This document shows, piece by piece, positions 7,918-16,784 of a DNA stretch of 64,000 bases. The stretch covers positions 1,488,001 to 1,552,000 of the forward strand of contig CBDFJZ010000008.1 of NCBI GenBank assembly GCA_965248675.1, read 5' to 3'. Each line of letters starts with the position of its first letter. Positions within the stretch are counted from its first letter, which is position 1. The notes under the pieces were generated by a model. It worked only from the letters and a program-made list of their open reading frames with translations, was not told the origin of the DNA and did not search any database. A program made the position numbers and the translations under genes. This DNA comes from UBA6627 sp965248675 (GTDB taxonomy: Bacteria; Chloroflexota; Dehalococcoidia; UBA2979).

Positions 7918-9183
7918 ATGACCACGACCACCCACATCGAACCGTCGCTCGCCGAGACCGACCCCGAGATCGACGACGTCATTCACCGCGAGGAGGAGCG
8001 CCAGGGCAGCGTCCTGGAGATGATCCCCTCGGAGAACTACGCCAGCCGCGCCGTGATGGAGGCCGCCGGCAGCGTGCTCACCAACAAGTACGCCGAGGGC
8101 TACCCGGGCGCCCGTTACTACCAGGGCAACGACGTCGTCGACGAGGCGGAGAACCTAGCGCGCGATCGCGCGACGGCGCTGTTCGGCTTCGATCACGCGA
8201 ACGTCCAGCCGCACTCCGGTACCCAGGCGAATATGTCCGTGTACCTCGGGCTGCTGAAGCCGGGCGACACGGTGATGGGCATGCAGCTCGATGCCGGTGG
8301 CCACCTCACGCACGGTCACAAGGTCAACGCGAGCGGGAAGCTCTACAACTTCGTGTCGTACGGCGTCGACCGGGAGACGGAGACGATCGACTTCGACGGG
8401 ATGCTTACGCTCGCGAAGGAGCACCGGCCGAAGCTGATCGTCGTGGGCGCGACCGCCTACCCGCGCCAGATCGACTTCGCGCGGGCGCGCGAGGTCGCCG
8501 ACGAGGTCGAGGCGGTCTTGATGGCGGACATGGCCCACATCGCGGGCCTGATCGCCGGTGGCGCGCACCCGAGCCCGGCCGGTCACGCCCAGGTCGTGAC
8601 CACCTCGACCCACAAGACGCTGCGCGGCCCGCGCGGCGGCATGGTGATTTGCGACTCGAAGTACGCCCGTCGCGTCGACCGAGGCGTCTTTCCCGGCTCC
8701 CAGGGCGGGCCGATGATGCACGTGATCGCCGGTAAGGCCGTGATGCTCAAGGAAGCGGCGACGCCGCAGTTCCAGGAGTACGCCCGCCAGACCGTCGAGA
8801 ACGCGCGCGTGCTTGCGGAGACCCTCGAGGAGGCCGGGCTCCGCCTCGTCTCCGGTGGCACCGAGACGCACCTCGTGCTGGTCGACGTGACACCGCTCGG
8901 CGTGTTCGGCAACGTCGCCGCGACCGCGCTCGAGGCGGCGGGCATCGTCACGAACTACAACACGATCCCGTTCGACCCGCAGCCGCCGACGATCGGCTCC
9001 GGCGTGCGCATGGGGACGCCCGCTCTCACGACGCGCGGGATGCGCGCCGAGGACATGCGGACGGTCGGTCAGCTGATCGCGCGCGCCCTCGAGGCGCACG
9101 AGGACGCGGCCGAGCTGGCGAAGATCAACTCCGAGGTAAGCGCGCTCTGCGAGGCGTTCCCAGCCCCAGGGCTACCGCATTAA
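7918..9183 (+). CDS. glyA: Serine hydroxymethyltransferase
   Basis: PLP enzyme interconverting serine plus tetrahydrofolate with glycine plus 5,10-methylene-THF, the main one-carbon source. 421 aa from ATG 7918 (an in-frame ATG at 7897 is less likely because family homology starts just after MTTTTHIEPSLAETD). Hallmarks: MIPSENYASRAVMEA, NKYAEGYPGARYYQG, QPHSGTQANM, MADMAHIAGLIAGG, and the PLP lysine in TTSTHKTLRGPRGG. Length and all motifs are normal. It is followed by a 218-bp gap with a promoter, so it is transcribed separately from rpsF. Confidence 0.97.
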   Translation: MTTTTHIEPSLAETDPEIDDVIHREEERQGSVLEMIPSENYASRAVMEAAGSVLTNKYAEGYPGARYYQGNDVVDEAENLARDRATALFGFDHANVQPHSGTQANMSVYLGLLKPGDTVMGMQLDAGGHLTHGHKVNASGKLYNFVSYGVDRETETIDFDGMLTLAKEHRPKLIVVGATAYPRQIDFARAREVADEVEAVLMADMAHIAGLIAGGAHPSPAGHAQVVTTSTHKTLRGPRGGMVICDSKYARRVDRGVFPGSQGGPMMHVIAGKAVMLKEAATPQFQEYARQTVENARVLAETLEEAGLRLVSGGTETHLVLVDVTPLGVFGNVAATALEAAGIVTNYNTIPFDPQPPTIGSGVRMGTPALTTRGMRAEDMRTVGQLIARALEAHEDAAELAKINSEVSALCEAFPAPGLPH

Positions 9184-9216
9184 GCACGCCAGCCGCCGGG
9201 CCGCTTGCAGTCCGCA

Positions 9217-9245
9217 TTGATCGCGCCCCTCACCCTTCCTACACT
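9217..9245 (+). promoter_or_regulatory. Probable sigma-70 promoter of rpsF-ssb-rpsR
   Basis: TTGATC at 9217-9222, a 17-bp spacer, and TACACT at 9240-9245. This predicts transcription from about 9252 and a leader of roughly 150 nt before rpsF. Confidence 0.55.
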
Positions 9246-9275
9246 CGCTACTTCAAGGCGGGGTGACGACCAACC

Positions 9276-9309
9276 GAAGCCCGGTCGCCGGCGACGGCAC
9301 CGGGCCTTC
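9276..9309 (+). promoter_or_regulatory. Stable leader hairpin upstream of rpsF
   Basis: Within the predicted rpsF leader, GAAGCCCGGT pairs with ACCGGGCCTTC leaving one bulged base, and inside it GCCG/CGGC closes a GCGA (GNRA-type) tetraloop. rpsF leaders in many bacteria carry an RNA that binds the S6:S18 complex for feedback control; this hairpin is a candidate for such a site, but I cannot confirm the consensus. Confidence 0.5.
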
Positions 9310-9401
9310 GTATGCACCTCGTCGCTGATCGGGGCGTCGATTGCGCGGCCGGACCGCGCCTCGAGGCGGCGCTCCCACTGTCCATGATCAGCGGAGGATC
9401 C

Positions 9402-10007
9402 GTGAACGAATACGAGCTGATGTATGTACTCCATCCTCGCCTGACCGAGGATGAGATCGGGGCGGCCGTCGAGCGCATCTCCGCGCTCGTGACCGCTCCA
9501 GGTGGCGAGATCCTGAGCGTCGACCAGTGGGGCCGGCGCCGCCTCGCCTACCCGATCGAGCGCAACCTGGAGGGCTACTACGTCCTCTCGACTTTCAAGG
9601 CGACCACCGCAGTGTGCGGTCCGCTCGAGGCGCAGCTCAATCTCTCCGAGGACGTGCTCCGACACCTGCTGATTCGTGGCATTATTCCTTATGACGAGCC
9701 GCCGCGTGACGAGCGCGTGCAGGCCGAACGCGAACGGCCGCCCCGGCGGTTCGACGACCGGCCTCCGCGCGGCGACGACGAGGCTTCCGAGGCTGCCCCG
9801 GCAGCCGAGGACGCGGCGCCGACGCCGGCTGACGATGCAGATCAGCCGGCGGCACCCGCGCCGACGGCGGAGCCGGTACCGACTGGGGGAGCGGAGCCGG
9901 AACCCGATCACGCACCCGCCGCGGAACCGGCGCCGGTCACGGCTGAAGAGCCGCCGGCGGCGCCGGCATCAGACGAACAGCCGTCTGTTGCCGCCACCAG
10001 CGAGTAA
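9402..10007 (+). CDS. rpsF: 30S ribosomal protein S6 with long acidic/Ala-Pro tail
   Basis: Binds 16S rRNA together with S18 in the platform. The GTG at 9402 follows a GGAGG site at 9393-9397 and gives MNEYELMYVLHPRLTEDEI, the canonical S6 start; an upstream in-frame ATG (9384) would add a non-conserved leader. The S6 fold ends near residue 95 (HLLIRGIIPYDEPP). It is followed by about 105 residues rich in Ala, Pro, Glu and Asp with no hydrophobic core, so the protein is twice the usual length (201 aa). First gene of rpsF-ssb-rpsR; rplI is not in the cluster. Confidence 0.95.
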   Translation: MNEYELMYVLHPRLTEDEIGAAVERISALVTAPGGEILSVDQWGRRRLAYPIERNLEGYYVLSTFKATTAVCGPLEAQLNLSEDVLRHLLIRGIIPYDEPPRDERVQAERERPPRRFDDRPPRGDDEASEAAPAAEDAAPTPADDADQPAAPAPTAEPVPTGGAEPEPDHAPAAEPAPVTAEEPPAAPASDEQPSVAATSE

Positions 10008-10030
10008 CCCTCCCCGTTCGGAGTCCCAGC

Positions 10031-10444
10031 ATGCTGAACAAGTGCATGATTATTGGAAACCTGGGTGCCGACCCAGAGATGCGATACACCGCGAATGGCA
10101 GCGCCGTCACGAACTTCAACGTCGCGACCTCGCGCAGCTACACCAACTCGCAGAGCGAGCGGGTCGAGGAGACGGAGTGGTTCTCGGTCGTGACTTGGAA
10201 CCGCCTCGCGGAGACCTGCGCCCAGTACCTCGCGAAGGGCCGTCAGGTCTACGTCGAGGGCCGGATGCAGACGCGATCGTGGGACGGGCAAGACGGACAG
10301 AAGCGGTACAAGACGGAGCTGGTCGCGGAGACGGTCAAGTTCCTGGGTAACCGCAACGACCGTCCCGCCGAGGGCTTCACCCCCGGCATGCCGGTGGGCG
10401 CGGACACGGAGGGCGACCTCGATCCCGACGACCTCCCGTTCTAA
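10031..10444 (+). CDS. ssb: Single-stranded DNA-binding protein
   Basis: 137-aa OB-fold protein coating ssDNA during replication and repair. Begins MLNKCMIIGNLGADPEMRYT, contains ETEWFSVVTWNRLAE and KGRQVYVEGRMQTRSW, and ends in DPDDLPF, the acidic tip that recruits partner proteins. Lies between rpsF and rpsR in the common order. Short linker compared with many SSBs. Confidence 0.96.
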   Translation: MLNKCMIIGNLGADPEMRYTANGSAVTNFNVATSRSYTNSQSERVEETEWFSVVTWNRLAETCAQYLAKGRQVYVEGRMQTRSWDGQDGQKRYKTELVAETVKFLGNRNDRPAEGFTPGMPVGADTEGDLDPDDLPF

Positions 10445-10481
10445 TGATCACGTCCGAGCGGCCCCAGAGCAGGAGCGACGC

Positions 10482-10787
10482 ATGACCTTTGACCGAGGCG
10501 ATCGACCGGACCGAGGTGATCGGCCGCGCCGCGGTCGCCGCCGCTGCGACATCTGTCTGGCGAAGCCGCTGGTCGTCGACTACAAGGACATCAGCGCGCT
10601 GCGCCGCTTCCTCAACGAGCACGGCCAGATCGAGGGCCGGCGCAAGGTGGGCTGCAGCGCCAAGTGCCAGCGGGCGATTGCGACCGCGATCAAGCGCGCA
10701 CGGCAGGTCGCGCTGCTGCCTTACACATCCGAGCACGTCCGCGTGAGCGGCGTCGCGGTGGGCCGGCCGGCCCCGCCCCGCCGCTAG
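10482..10787 (+). CDS. rpsR: 30S ribosomal protein S18
   Basis: 101 aa; partner of S6 in the 30S platform. Core motifs VDYKDISALRRFLNEHG and KVGCSAKCQRAIATAIKRAR are clear. It has four cysteines (CDIC near the N-terminus and CSAKC), the zinc-binding (C+) form of S18. An Arg/Asp-rich N-terminal stretch of about 20 residues precedes the core. Last gene of the rpsF operon. Confidence 0.95.
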   Translation: MTFDRGDRPDRGDRPRRGRRRCDICLAKPLVVDYKDISALRRFLNEHGQIEGRRKVGCSAKCQRAIATAIKRARQVALLPYTSEHVRVSGVAVGRPAPPRR

Positions 10788-10882
10788 GCCAGTCGCGAAC
10801 GAGTCGCGCCGCTAGAACGACTCGCGCCGCCGCCGACGCTCCCCACGATTCTGGCGGTGCACCACGGGAGGACCACCGCCGC

Positions 10883-11971
10883 ATGGCGCGTGACCGTCGG
10901 GATCGGGAGCGTCGAGGTCGCGCCGCCGAGCGAGCACGGGCGGAACGCCAGACTCGGCTGATCTACATCGGTGCTGGCACCGTCCTCGTGCTGGCTGCGC
11001 TCGTCATTGGCACCGGCATCTTCGTCACCAGCTACCTGCCGCCTCGCGCCCACGTGGTAACGGTCGCGGGCAACAGCTACCAGGCCCGGGAGGTAGCCGA
11101 TCGCGGCGCCTACCTCGCCTTTTTCGAGGGTGGCGCCGCGAGCATCAGCGACATCGCGCGCGACACCGTCGACAAGATCGTGGAGGAGGAAGCGCTCCGG
11201 GCACTGGGCGCCGAGACCGTCGGCCTGGTGACGCTTGAGGACGTTGAGCACGAGGTGCTGATCGGGCTCGGCCTGATCGCGGACGACTCGCTGGCGGCCG
11301 TCGACGGTGGCGATGCGACGCCAGCTCCTGAGGCCACAATGGCTCCGACCGCGGAACCGACGCCCGAACCGACCGTCGATCCGCAGGAGTTTGCGGACGC
11401 CTACACGGCATTCCTCCGCGACGCCGCCCTCGATCGCGAGGAGTACGAAGCGATCGTCGAGGCGCGACTCTATCGCGAGCGTCTGAACGATCTCTTCGAG
11501 GAGCAGGTGGGCACCTCCGGAGCGCAAGTTCGGTTGCAGCGGATTCGGGTCAGCACCGAGCTGGCCTCGGAGACGGTCCTCGCGGAGCTCGCGGGTGGCG
11601 CCGACTTCGCGACGCTGGCCGATGAGCAGTCGGTCGCCACCGAGGATGGCCTCGGCGGCGAGATCGGCTGGACGGTAAGCGAGCTCCAACCGCCGGACGT
11701 CGTCGCGGCGACCGAAGGCCTCGAGGCCGGCGAGTGGTCGCAGGCGATCGAGACGGTCGGCCTCTTCTTCGAGATCTACCGGCTCGCCGAGGTCGCCGAG
11801 GATCGCGCGTATGAGCCCGCCGTTCAGGCTCAGTTGACGGCTCAGCGATTCGACGACTGGCTCGCCAATGCGATCGCCTCGCTTGAGGTCGATCGCGATC
11901 TCTCACAGGACGAGGAAACGTGGATCAACGAGCGAGTCGTCGCCGACGTAACCTCTCGACTAGGAGGCTAG
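10883..11971 (+). CDS. Membrane-anchored SurA/PpiC-like peptidyl-prolyl isomerase
   Basis: 362 aa. A basic N-terminus (about 24 residues) leads into one transmembrane helix (LIYIGAGTVLVLAALVIGTGIF), so most of the protein is extracytoplasmic. A SurA-N-like chaperone part follows, interrupted by a Pro/Ala/Glu linker (PAPEATMAPTAEPTPEP). The parvulin-like domain runs from VRLQRIRVSTELASETVL through GADFATLADEQSVA and LGGEIGWTVSELQP to GLFFEIYRLAEV. Probably folds exported proteins, like PrsA. ATG 10883 lies about 10 bp after GGGAGGA. It ends 4 bp before hom, so the two may be co-transcribed without obvious functional link. Confidence 0.82.
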   Translation: MARDRRDRERRGRAAERARAERQTRLIYIGAGTVLVLAALVIGTGIFVTSYLPPRAHVVTVAGNSYQAREVADRGAYLAFFEGGAASISDIARDTVDKIVEEEALRALGAETVGLVTLEDVEHEVLIGLGLIADDSLAAVDGGDATPAPEATMAPTAEPTPEPTVDPQEFADAYTAFLRDAALDREEYEAIVEARLYRERLNDLFEEQVGTSGAQVRLQRIRVSTELASETVLAELAGGADFATLADEQSVATEDGLGGEIGWTVSELQPPDVVAATEGLEAGEWSQAIETVGLFFEIYRLAEVAEDRAYEPAVQAQLTAQRFDDWLANAIASLEVDRDLSQDEETWINERVVADVTSRLGG

Positions 11972-11975
11972 GCGC

Positions 11976-13277
11976 ATGACCCGCTCGGTCGGAGTTTCGA
12001 TGCTCGGCGCGGGGAACGTGGGTGGCGGCGTCGTGACCGCATTGAACGCGGCCGCCGCCCGCTACCAGCGCACCGTCGGGCGCCCGCTGGAGCTGCGACG
12101 CGCGCTCGTGCGCGACACCGCGCGCCCGCGCGCCGGCCTCGAGGCGTCGCAGCTCACGACGAGCTTCGAGGACGTGCTCGCCGACGCCGAGACGCAGATC
12201 GTGATCGAGCTGATGGGCGGCGAGGATCCTGCGCGCGACTACATCGCGCGCTCGCTCGCCTCGGGCCGCCACGTCGTCACCGCGAACAAAGAGGTGATGG
12301 CGAAGCACGGCGCGGACCTGCTCGCGCTCGCCGCGGAGCACGAGGTGCGCCTGCTCTACGAGGCCTCCGTCGGCGGCGGCATCCCGATCATCAGCCCGCT
12401 CTCGCGTGATCTGCTCGCGAACGAGGTCATCGCCCTCACGGCGATCATCAACGGCACGACGAACTTCATGCTCACGGCGATGGCGAGCGAGGGGGCCGAC
12501 TACGATGACGTGCTTGCCGAGGCGCAGCGGCTCGGCTATGCGGAACCCGATCCGACCGCCGACGTCGAGGGCTTCGACGCCGCCTACAAGCTGGTAATCC
12601 TGTGCGGCCTCGCGTTTGGTCTCGAGGTGTCGGCCGACGCCGTCGATCGCCAGGGGATCAGCACGTTGACCTCGCGCGACTTCGCCTACGCCGCCGAGCT
12701 GGGCTACACGATCAAGCTACTGGCGGGCGCGCGCCTCGACGGCCACGACCTGATCGCGAGCGTGCGACCGACGCTGATCGATCACAGCGAACCGCTCGCG
12801 AAGGTCGACGGCGTGCTGAACGCCGTCCAGATCGAGGGCGATCTGGTGGGCAGCGTGCTCTTCGAGGGCCCCGGCGCCGGTCCGGCGCCGACCGCCAGCG
12901 CCGTACTCGCCGACGTGCTCGAGCTCGGCCGCGACATCGTCGCCGGGCGCCCGCCCTCCGCCGCCGCGCCGCTTGCCCCCGCCGAGGTACTGGCGCCGGC
13001 CGCACACCGATCGCGCTACTACATGCGTCTGACCGTGCCCGACCGGGCGGGCGTGCTGGCGCAGATCGCCGGCGCGCTCGGCGAGCGCGACGTCAGTCTC
13101 GCCTCCGTCCTCCAGTTCGAGGCCGACGATCTGGCCGGCACAGCCGAACTCGTGCTGACCACGCACCTCGCCGCCGGCGGCGCGGTTCGCGATGCACTCC
13201 AGCAGATCGAGGAAGCGCAGGTCGTCCAGCGCGTCGGGAACGTGCTGCCGATCGCGGGCCTCGGAGGGGCGCGGTGA
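11976..13277 (+). CDS. hom: Homoserine dehydrogenase with C-terminal ACT domain
   Basis: NAD(P)H-dependent reduction of aspartate semialdehyde to homoserine, branch point to Thr and Met. 433 aa: Rossmann motif LGAGNVGGGVV near residue 10; catalytic core with TANKEVMAKHG, YEASVGGGIPII, INGTTNFMLTAM, GYAEPDPTADVEGFDAAYK; C-terminal ACT domain (PDRAGVLAQIAGALGERDVSLASV), the usual site of threonine feedback. It overlaps the next gene by GTGA, placing it in a hom / coiled-coil / thrC operon. Confidence 0.96.
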   Translation: MTRSVGVSMLGAGNVGGGVVTALNAAAARYQRTVGRPLELRRALVRDTARPRAGLEASQLTTSFEDVLADAETQIVIELMGGEDPARDYIARSLASGRHVVTANKEVMAKHGADLLALAAEHEVRLLYEASVGGGIPIISPLSRDLLANEVIALTAIINGTTNFMLTAMASEGADYDDVLAEAQRLGYAEPDPTADVEGFDAAYKLVILCGLAFGLEVSADAVDRQGISTLTSRDFAYAAELGYTIKLLAGARLDGHDLIASVRPTLIDHSEPLAKVDGVLNAVQIEGDLVGSVLFEGPGAGPAPTASAVLADVLELGRDIVAGRPPSAAAPLAPAEVLAPAAHRSRYYMRLTVPDRAGVLAQIAGALGERDVSLASVLQFEADDLAGTAELVLTTHLAAGGAVRDALQQIEEAQVVQRVGNVLPIAGLGGAR

Positions 13278-14275
13278 GCTCCGACCGGCCGATTCCGCTG
13301 CGCGGCGAGCTTGGCGTCGACGAGCTGATGCGCGAGCTGAACCAGGCTCGCGCCGCGATCGAGGCCCTCCGCGCGGACGTCGCCCGCCTCGAGGAACAGC
13401 TACAGACGGTCGACGGCCGCACGATCCGCCACGAATCCGGCCAGGACCTCGCGCGCGAGCTCAAGGGCGAGGTCGTCCAGCTCGAGGAGCGGCTCGAGTC
13501 AGAGGCGACGCTTCGACGTGACCTGGGGGCGATCGTCGAGCGCACCGGAACCCGCGACCGCGAGTTCGAATCGGAGCTGCGACGCGCCCTCGAGGTGATC
13601 GCGCAGCGCCTCGACGGCTTCGAGGGCCACCAGACCGCGATCGACGAGCGCCAGCGGTCGCTTTCCAGCGGGGCGACCGAACACGCTGGCGAGGAGCAGC
13701 GGAACGAGGAGCGCTTCGTCGCGCTGGAGCGACAGGTCGCGTCGCATCGCGATGCCGCGATTCAGAACGCCGAGGTACTGGCCGGGGCGTCCGCTCGCCT
13801 GCCGGACGTCGACCGCCGTCTCGACGAGCTGGCGACGGAGGTCGCGGCGGCGCGGGCGGCGCGGGGACACATGGAGGCGGAGCTCGCCTCGCTGCGTGCG
13901 ATCCGCGATCGCGAGGCCGAGCTCCTCGATCTCCTCGAACAGCAGCGCGCGACGCGCACTCGCCACGAGAGTCGCCTCGCGGAGATCGAGGAACTCGTGA
14001 GCACCGCGCAGCAGGCGCTCGGCGAGGCCGCCGAGGAGCGAGCGCGACTGGCGCGCGAGCAGGCCGGAGGCGCCGAGCGCTTGCGCACGCAGAGCGAGCG
14101 CCTCGAGGCGTTGCGGATCTCGATCGTCGAGCACCTGCGACGGCAGGTCCGCGCCGACGAGCAGTCGGGCCGGCGACACGTCGAGGAGACCGAGCGTGAG
14201 CTGCGTGTCGCGCGCACGCTGCTGACCAGGATTGCGGAGCAGACGGAGGACGCCGTGCAGGAGCAGCCGCTGTGA
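13274..14275 (+). CDS. Coiled-coil protein between hom and thrC
   Basis: 333 aa, start GTG 13274 behind GGAGGGG and overlapping the hom stop. Almost the whole length is Glu/Arg/Leu/Ala heptad-like sequence (for example LMRELNQARAAIEALRADVARL is near the start), predicting a long soluble coiled coil. No signal peptide, membrane helix or catalytic motif. It also overlaps thrC by GTGA, so translation of all three is coupled. No role in threonine synthesis is known for such a protein; its function is not recognisable from sequence. Confidence 0.8.
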   Translation: MSSDRPIPLRGELGVDELMRELNQARAAIEALRADVARLEEQLQTVDGRTIRHESGQDLARELKGEVVQLEERLESEATLRRDLGAIVERTGTRDREFESELRRALEVIAQRLDGFEGHQTAIDERQRSLSSGATEHAGEEQRNEERFVALERQVASHRDAAIQNAEVLAGASARLPDVDRRLDELATEVAAARAARGHMEAELASLRAIRDREAELLDLLEQQRATRTRHESRLAEIEELVSTAQQALGEAAEERARLAREQAGGAERLRTQSERLEALRISIVEHLRRQVRADEQSGRRHVEETERELRVARTLLTRIAEQTEDAVQEQPL

Positions 14276-15363
14276 GCGCGCCACCGGTCGCCGCGCATTC
14301 ACTCAGCGGGGACGGGCGCTTCATCATGGAGCGCTACCGTGACCTGCTCCCGGTCACCGACGAGACCCCCCTGGTCACCCTCGGCGAGGGCGGCACCCCG
14401 CTGATCCGCTCGCGCGTCCTCGAGCGCGAGCTGGGCCTCGAGGCGCTCTACTTCAAGGCGGAGTTCACGAACCCGACCGGGTCGTTCAAGGACCGCGGGA
14501 TGGTCGTCGCCGTCGCGAAGGCGGTCGAGGACGGCGCGGAGGCGGTGATCTGCGCATCCACCGGCAACACCTCCGCCTCGGCGGCGGCGTACGCGGCGCG
14601 GCACGGTCTCAGCGCCGTGGTCGTCGTGCCGGCCGGCAACATCGCGATGGGCAAGCTTGCCCAGGCGGTCGCGCACGGCGCGACGATCGTCGCGATCGAC
14701 GGCTCGTTCGATGACGCGCTGAACGTGGTGCGCGAGATCGCCGCTCGTCACCCGGTCGCCCTCGTCAATTCCGTGAATCCGCACCGCATCGAAGGCCAGA
14801 AGACGGCCGCGTTCGAGATCGCCGACGAGCTGGATCGCGCGCCCGATCTGCTGTCGATCCCGGTCGGCAACGCCGGCAACATCACCGCCTACTGGCGCGG
14901 CTTCAGCGAGTACTACCGGCTGGAGCGGATCGCCTCGAAGCCGCGGATGTGGGGCTTCCAGGCGGAGGGTGCGGCGCCGCTCGTGTCGGGCCAGCCAGTC
15001 GCGCAGCCAGAGACCGTCGCGACCGCGATCCGGATCGGCAACCCCGCGTCCTGGTCCGGCGCGATCGAGGCGCGCGACGAGTCCGGCGGCTCGATCTCGG
15101 CGATCACCGACGATGAAATCCTCAGCGCCTACCGTCGCCTCGCGCGCGACGAGGGCATGTTCTGCGAGCCCGCCTCAGCAGCGTCCGTCGCCGGGCTGTT
15201 TCGCCGGCGCGCGGACGGCGAGGACCTGAGCGGCCTCACTGTCGTCTCGATCATCACTGGCGCCGGGCTGAAAGATCCCGATGTTGCCCTTGGCATCGAG
15301 GCGGATCACCTCGAAACCGCCGCGGAAGCGACGGCCGTCGAACGCGTGCTCGGCTGGGCGTAG
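14272..15363 (+). CDS. thrC: Threonine synthase
   Basis: PLP enzyme converting O-phosphohomoserine to threonine. 363 aa from GTG 14272, overlapping the upstream stop; an ATG at 14326 (MERYRDLLPVTDETPLVTL) is a good alternative start. PLP lysine in NPTGSFKDRGM; phosphate-binding and substrate loops CASTGNTSASAAAYAARHG, PVGNAGNITAYWRGF; C-terminal FCEPASAASVAGLFRR. The length fits the short bacterial form. With hom upstream it completes aspartate semialdehyde to threonine except for homoserine kinase, which is not here. Confidence 0.95.
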   Translation: MSAPPVAAHSLSGDGRFIMERYRDLLPVTDETPLVTLGEGGTPLIRSRVLERELGLEALYFKAEFTNPTGSFKDRGMVVAVAKAVEDGAEAVICASTGNTSASAAAYAARHGLSAVVVVPAGNIAMGKLAQAVAHGATIVAIDGSFDDALNVVREIAARHPVALVNSVNPHRIEGQKTAAFEIADELDRAPDLLSIPVGNAGNITAYWRGFSEYYRLERIASKPRMWGFQAEGAAPLVSGQPVAQPETVATAIRIGNPASWSGAIEARDESGGSISAITDDEILSAYRRLARDEGMFCEPASAASVAGLFRRRADGEDLSGLTVVSIITGAGLKDPDVALGIEADHLETAAEATAVERVLGWA

Positions 15364-15527
15364 CGTCGCCCGCTCAAACTGGCGGGATCTGCGATCGTGA
15401 TACGCTTGCTGGCCGCGGCGCATGCATTTTTACTGTGCCCTTGGACGCCGTGAAGAACCCGGCCGTGGCCCCCCGCCAGTCGAGATCGCCGAGATTGAGT
15501 CTGCCCGTTGAGTGAGGATTCCCGCGG

Positions 15528-16781
15528 ATGACCCTGGCTTCGCGCGTGGCCGTGCTCTCGATGCACACGTCGCCGCTGGCGCCGCTGGGCGGGGCCGCGA
15601 CCGGCGGCATGAACGTCTACGTCCACGAGGTGTCCGAGCGCCTCGGTGCCCGCGGGCACGCGATCGACGTCTTCACGCGTCGCGAAGATCCGCTCGCGCC
15701 GGCGGTCATCGAGTTCGCGCCTGGCGCGCGTCTGGTGCAGATCGAAACGGGGCCCGCCGCGCCGCTGCCCACGGGCGATCTGATCCCGTTGACCGACGAG
15801 TTCGCCGCGGGCGTCGAGGCGTTCCGTGGCCGCGAGGCGCGACGCTACGAACTCGTGCACTCGCACTACTGGCTCTCCGCCGTCGCTGGCGAGCGGTTGG
15901 CCGCCGATTGGCGCGTGCCGCACCTCGGGATGTTCCACACGCTGGGTGAGGTGAAACTCCGCGCCCGCGCCTCCGAGCACGAGCCGTCCGAGCGGCTCGA
16001 GGCCGAGCGCCGGCTCGTTCACACGTTGGACCGCGTGGTCGCCGCGACCAGCTACGAGCAGCGCCTGCTGCGGCAGGTCTACGGCGTGCCCCGACCGTGC
16101 GTCGAGGTGATCCCGCTCGGCGTCGATCCGGAGCGCTTCAAGCCAGGATCGCGCACCGTGGCGCGCGCTGCCCTTGAATTTCCCGACGCTGACCAGATCG
16201 TGCTCGCGGTCGGCCGGATCGAGCCGTTGAAGGGTCTCGACATCCTGATCCGCGCGGCGGCGTTGGTGACCGATCGAAGCCGCCTGCGGCTGTTGATCGT
16301 CGGCGGCGACGAGCAGGCGCGTCCGGAGTTCGATCGCCTCACCGCGATCGCCGAGGAGGTGGGCGTCGCCGAGCTCATCACGTTCGTGGGCGCGATCCCG
16401 CACGAGCAGCTCCCCGATTACTACCGTGCGGCGGATGTCGTCGTGATGCCGTCGTTCGCCGAGTCGTTCGGCCTCGTGGCCGTCGAGGCGATGGCCTCGG
16501 GCGTGCCGGTCGTGGCGTCCCGCGTCGGCGGTCTCGCCTCGACCGTCGCCGACGGGCGCAGCGGCTATCTCGTGCCGTGGCGTTGCCCGGAGCCGTTCGC
16601 GGAGAAGATCGAGCTGCTGCTGCGCAACGAGCCGCTGCGCGCAGCCCTCGGCGCCGCCGGCGTCGAGCGGATGCGCGCGTTCTCCTGGGAGTCGGTCGCC
16701 GACCGGCTCGTCACGCTCTACGACGACGTCGCATGGTCGTCGTCGCCGCCGCTCGACGCGACCAGCGTCGCCGGCGGCTAG
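15528..16781 (+). CDS. GT4 glycosyltransferase, MshA/BshA-like
   Basis: 417-aa GT-B fold enzyme. The N-terminal GGAATGGMNVYVHEVSERL loop, with the GGMNVYV signature, is typical of MshA (D-inositol-3-phosphate GlcNAc transferase) and sucrose-type GT4 enzymes. The C-terminal domain has VGRIEPLKGLDILIRA, GGDEQARPEF, and the EX7E motif in PSFAESFGLVAVEAMASG. The next gene, 3 bp away, is a PIG-L deacetylase. That pairing matches MshA-MshB or BshA-BshB, the first two steps of mycothiol or bacillithiol synthesis. The thiol-pathway role is inferred; other glycoconjugate roles are possible. Confidence 0.85.
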   Translation: MTLASRVAVLSMHTSPLAPLGGAATGGMNVYVHEVSERLGARGHAIDVFTRREDPLAPAVIEFAPGARLVQIETGPAAPLPTGDLIPLTDEFAAGVEAFRGREARRYELVHSHYWLSAVAGERLAADWRVPHLGMFHTLGEVKLRARASEHEPSERLEAERRLVHTLDRVVAATSYEQRLLRQVYGVPRPCVEVIPLGVDPERFKPGSRTVARAALEFPDADQIVLAVGRIEPLKGLDILIRAAALVTDRSRLRLLIVGGDEQARPEFDRLTAIAEEVGVAELITFVGAIPHEQLPDYYRAADVVVMPSFAESFGLVAVEAMASGVPVVASRVGGLASTVADGRSGYLVPWRCPEPFAEKIELLLRNEPLRAALGAAGVERMRAFSWESVADRLVTLYDDVAWSSSPPLDATSVAGG

Positions 16782-16784
16782 TCG

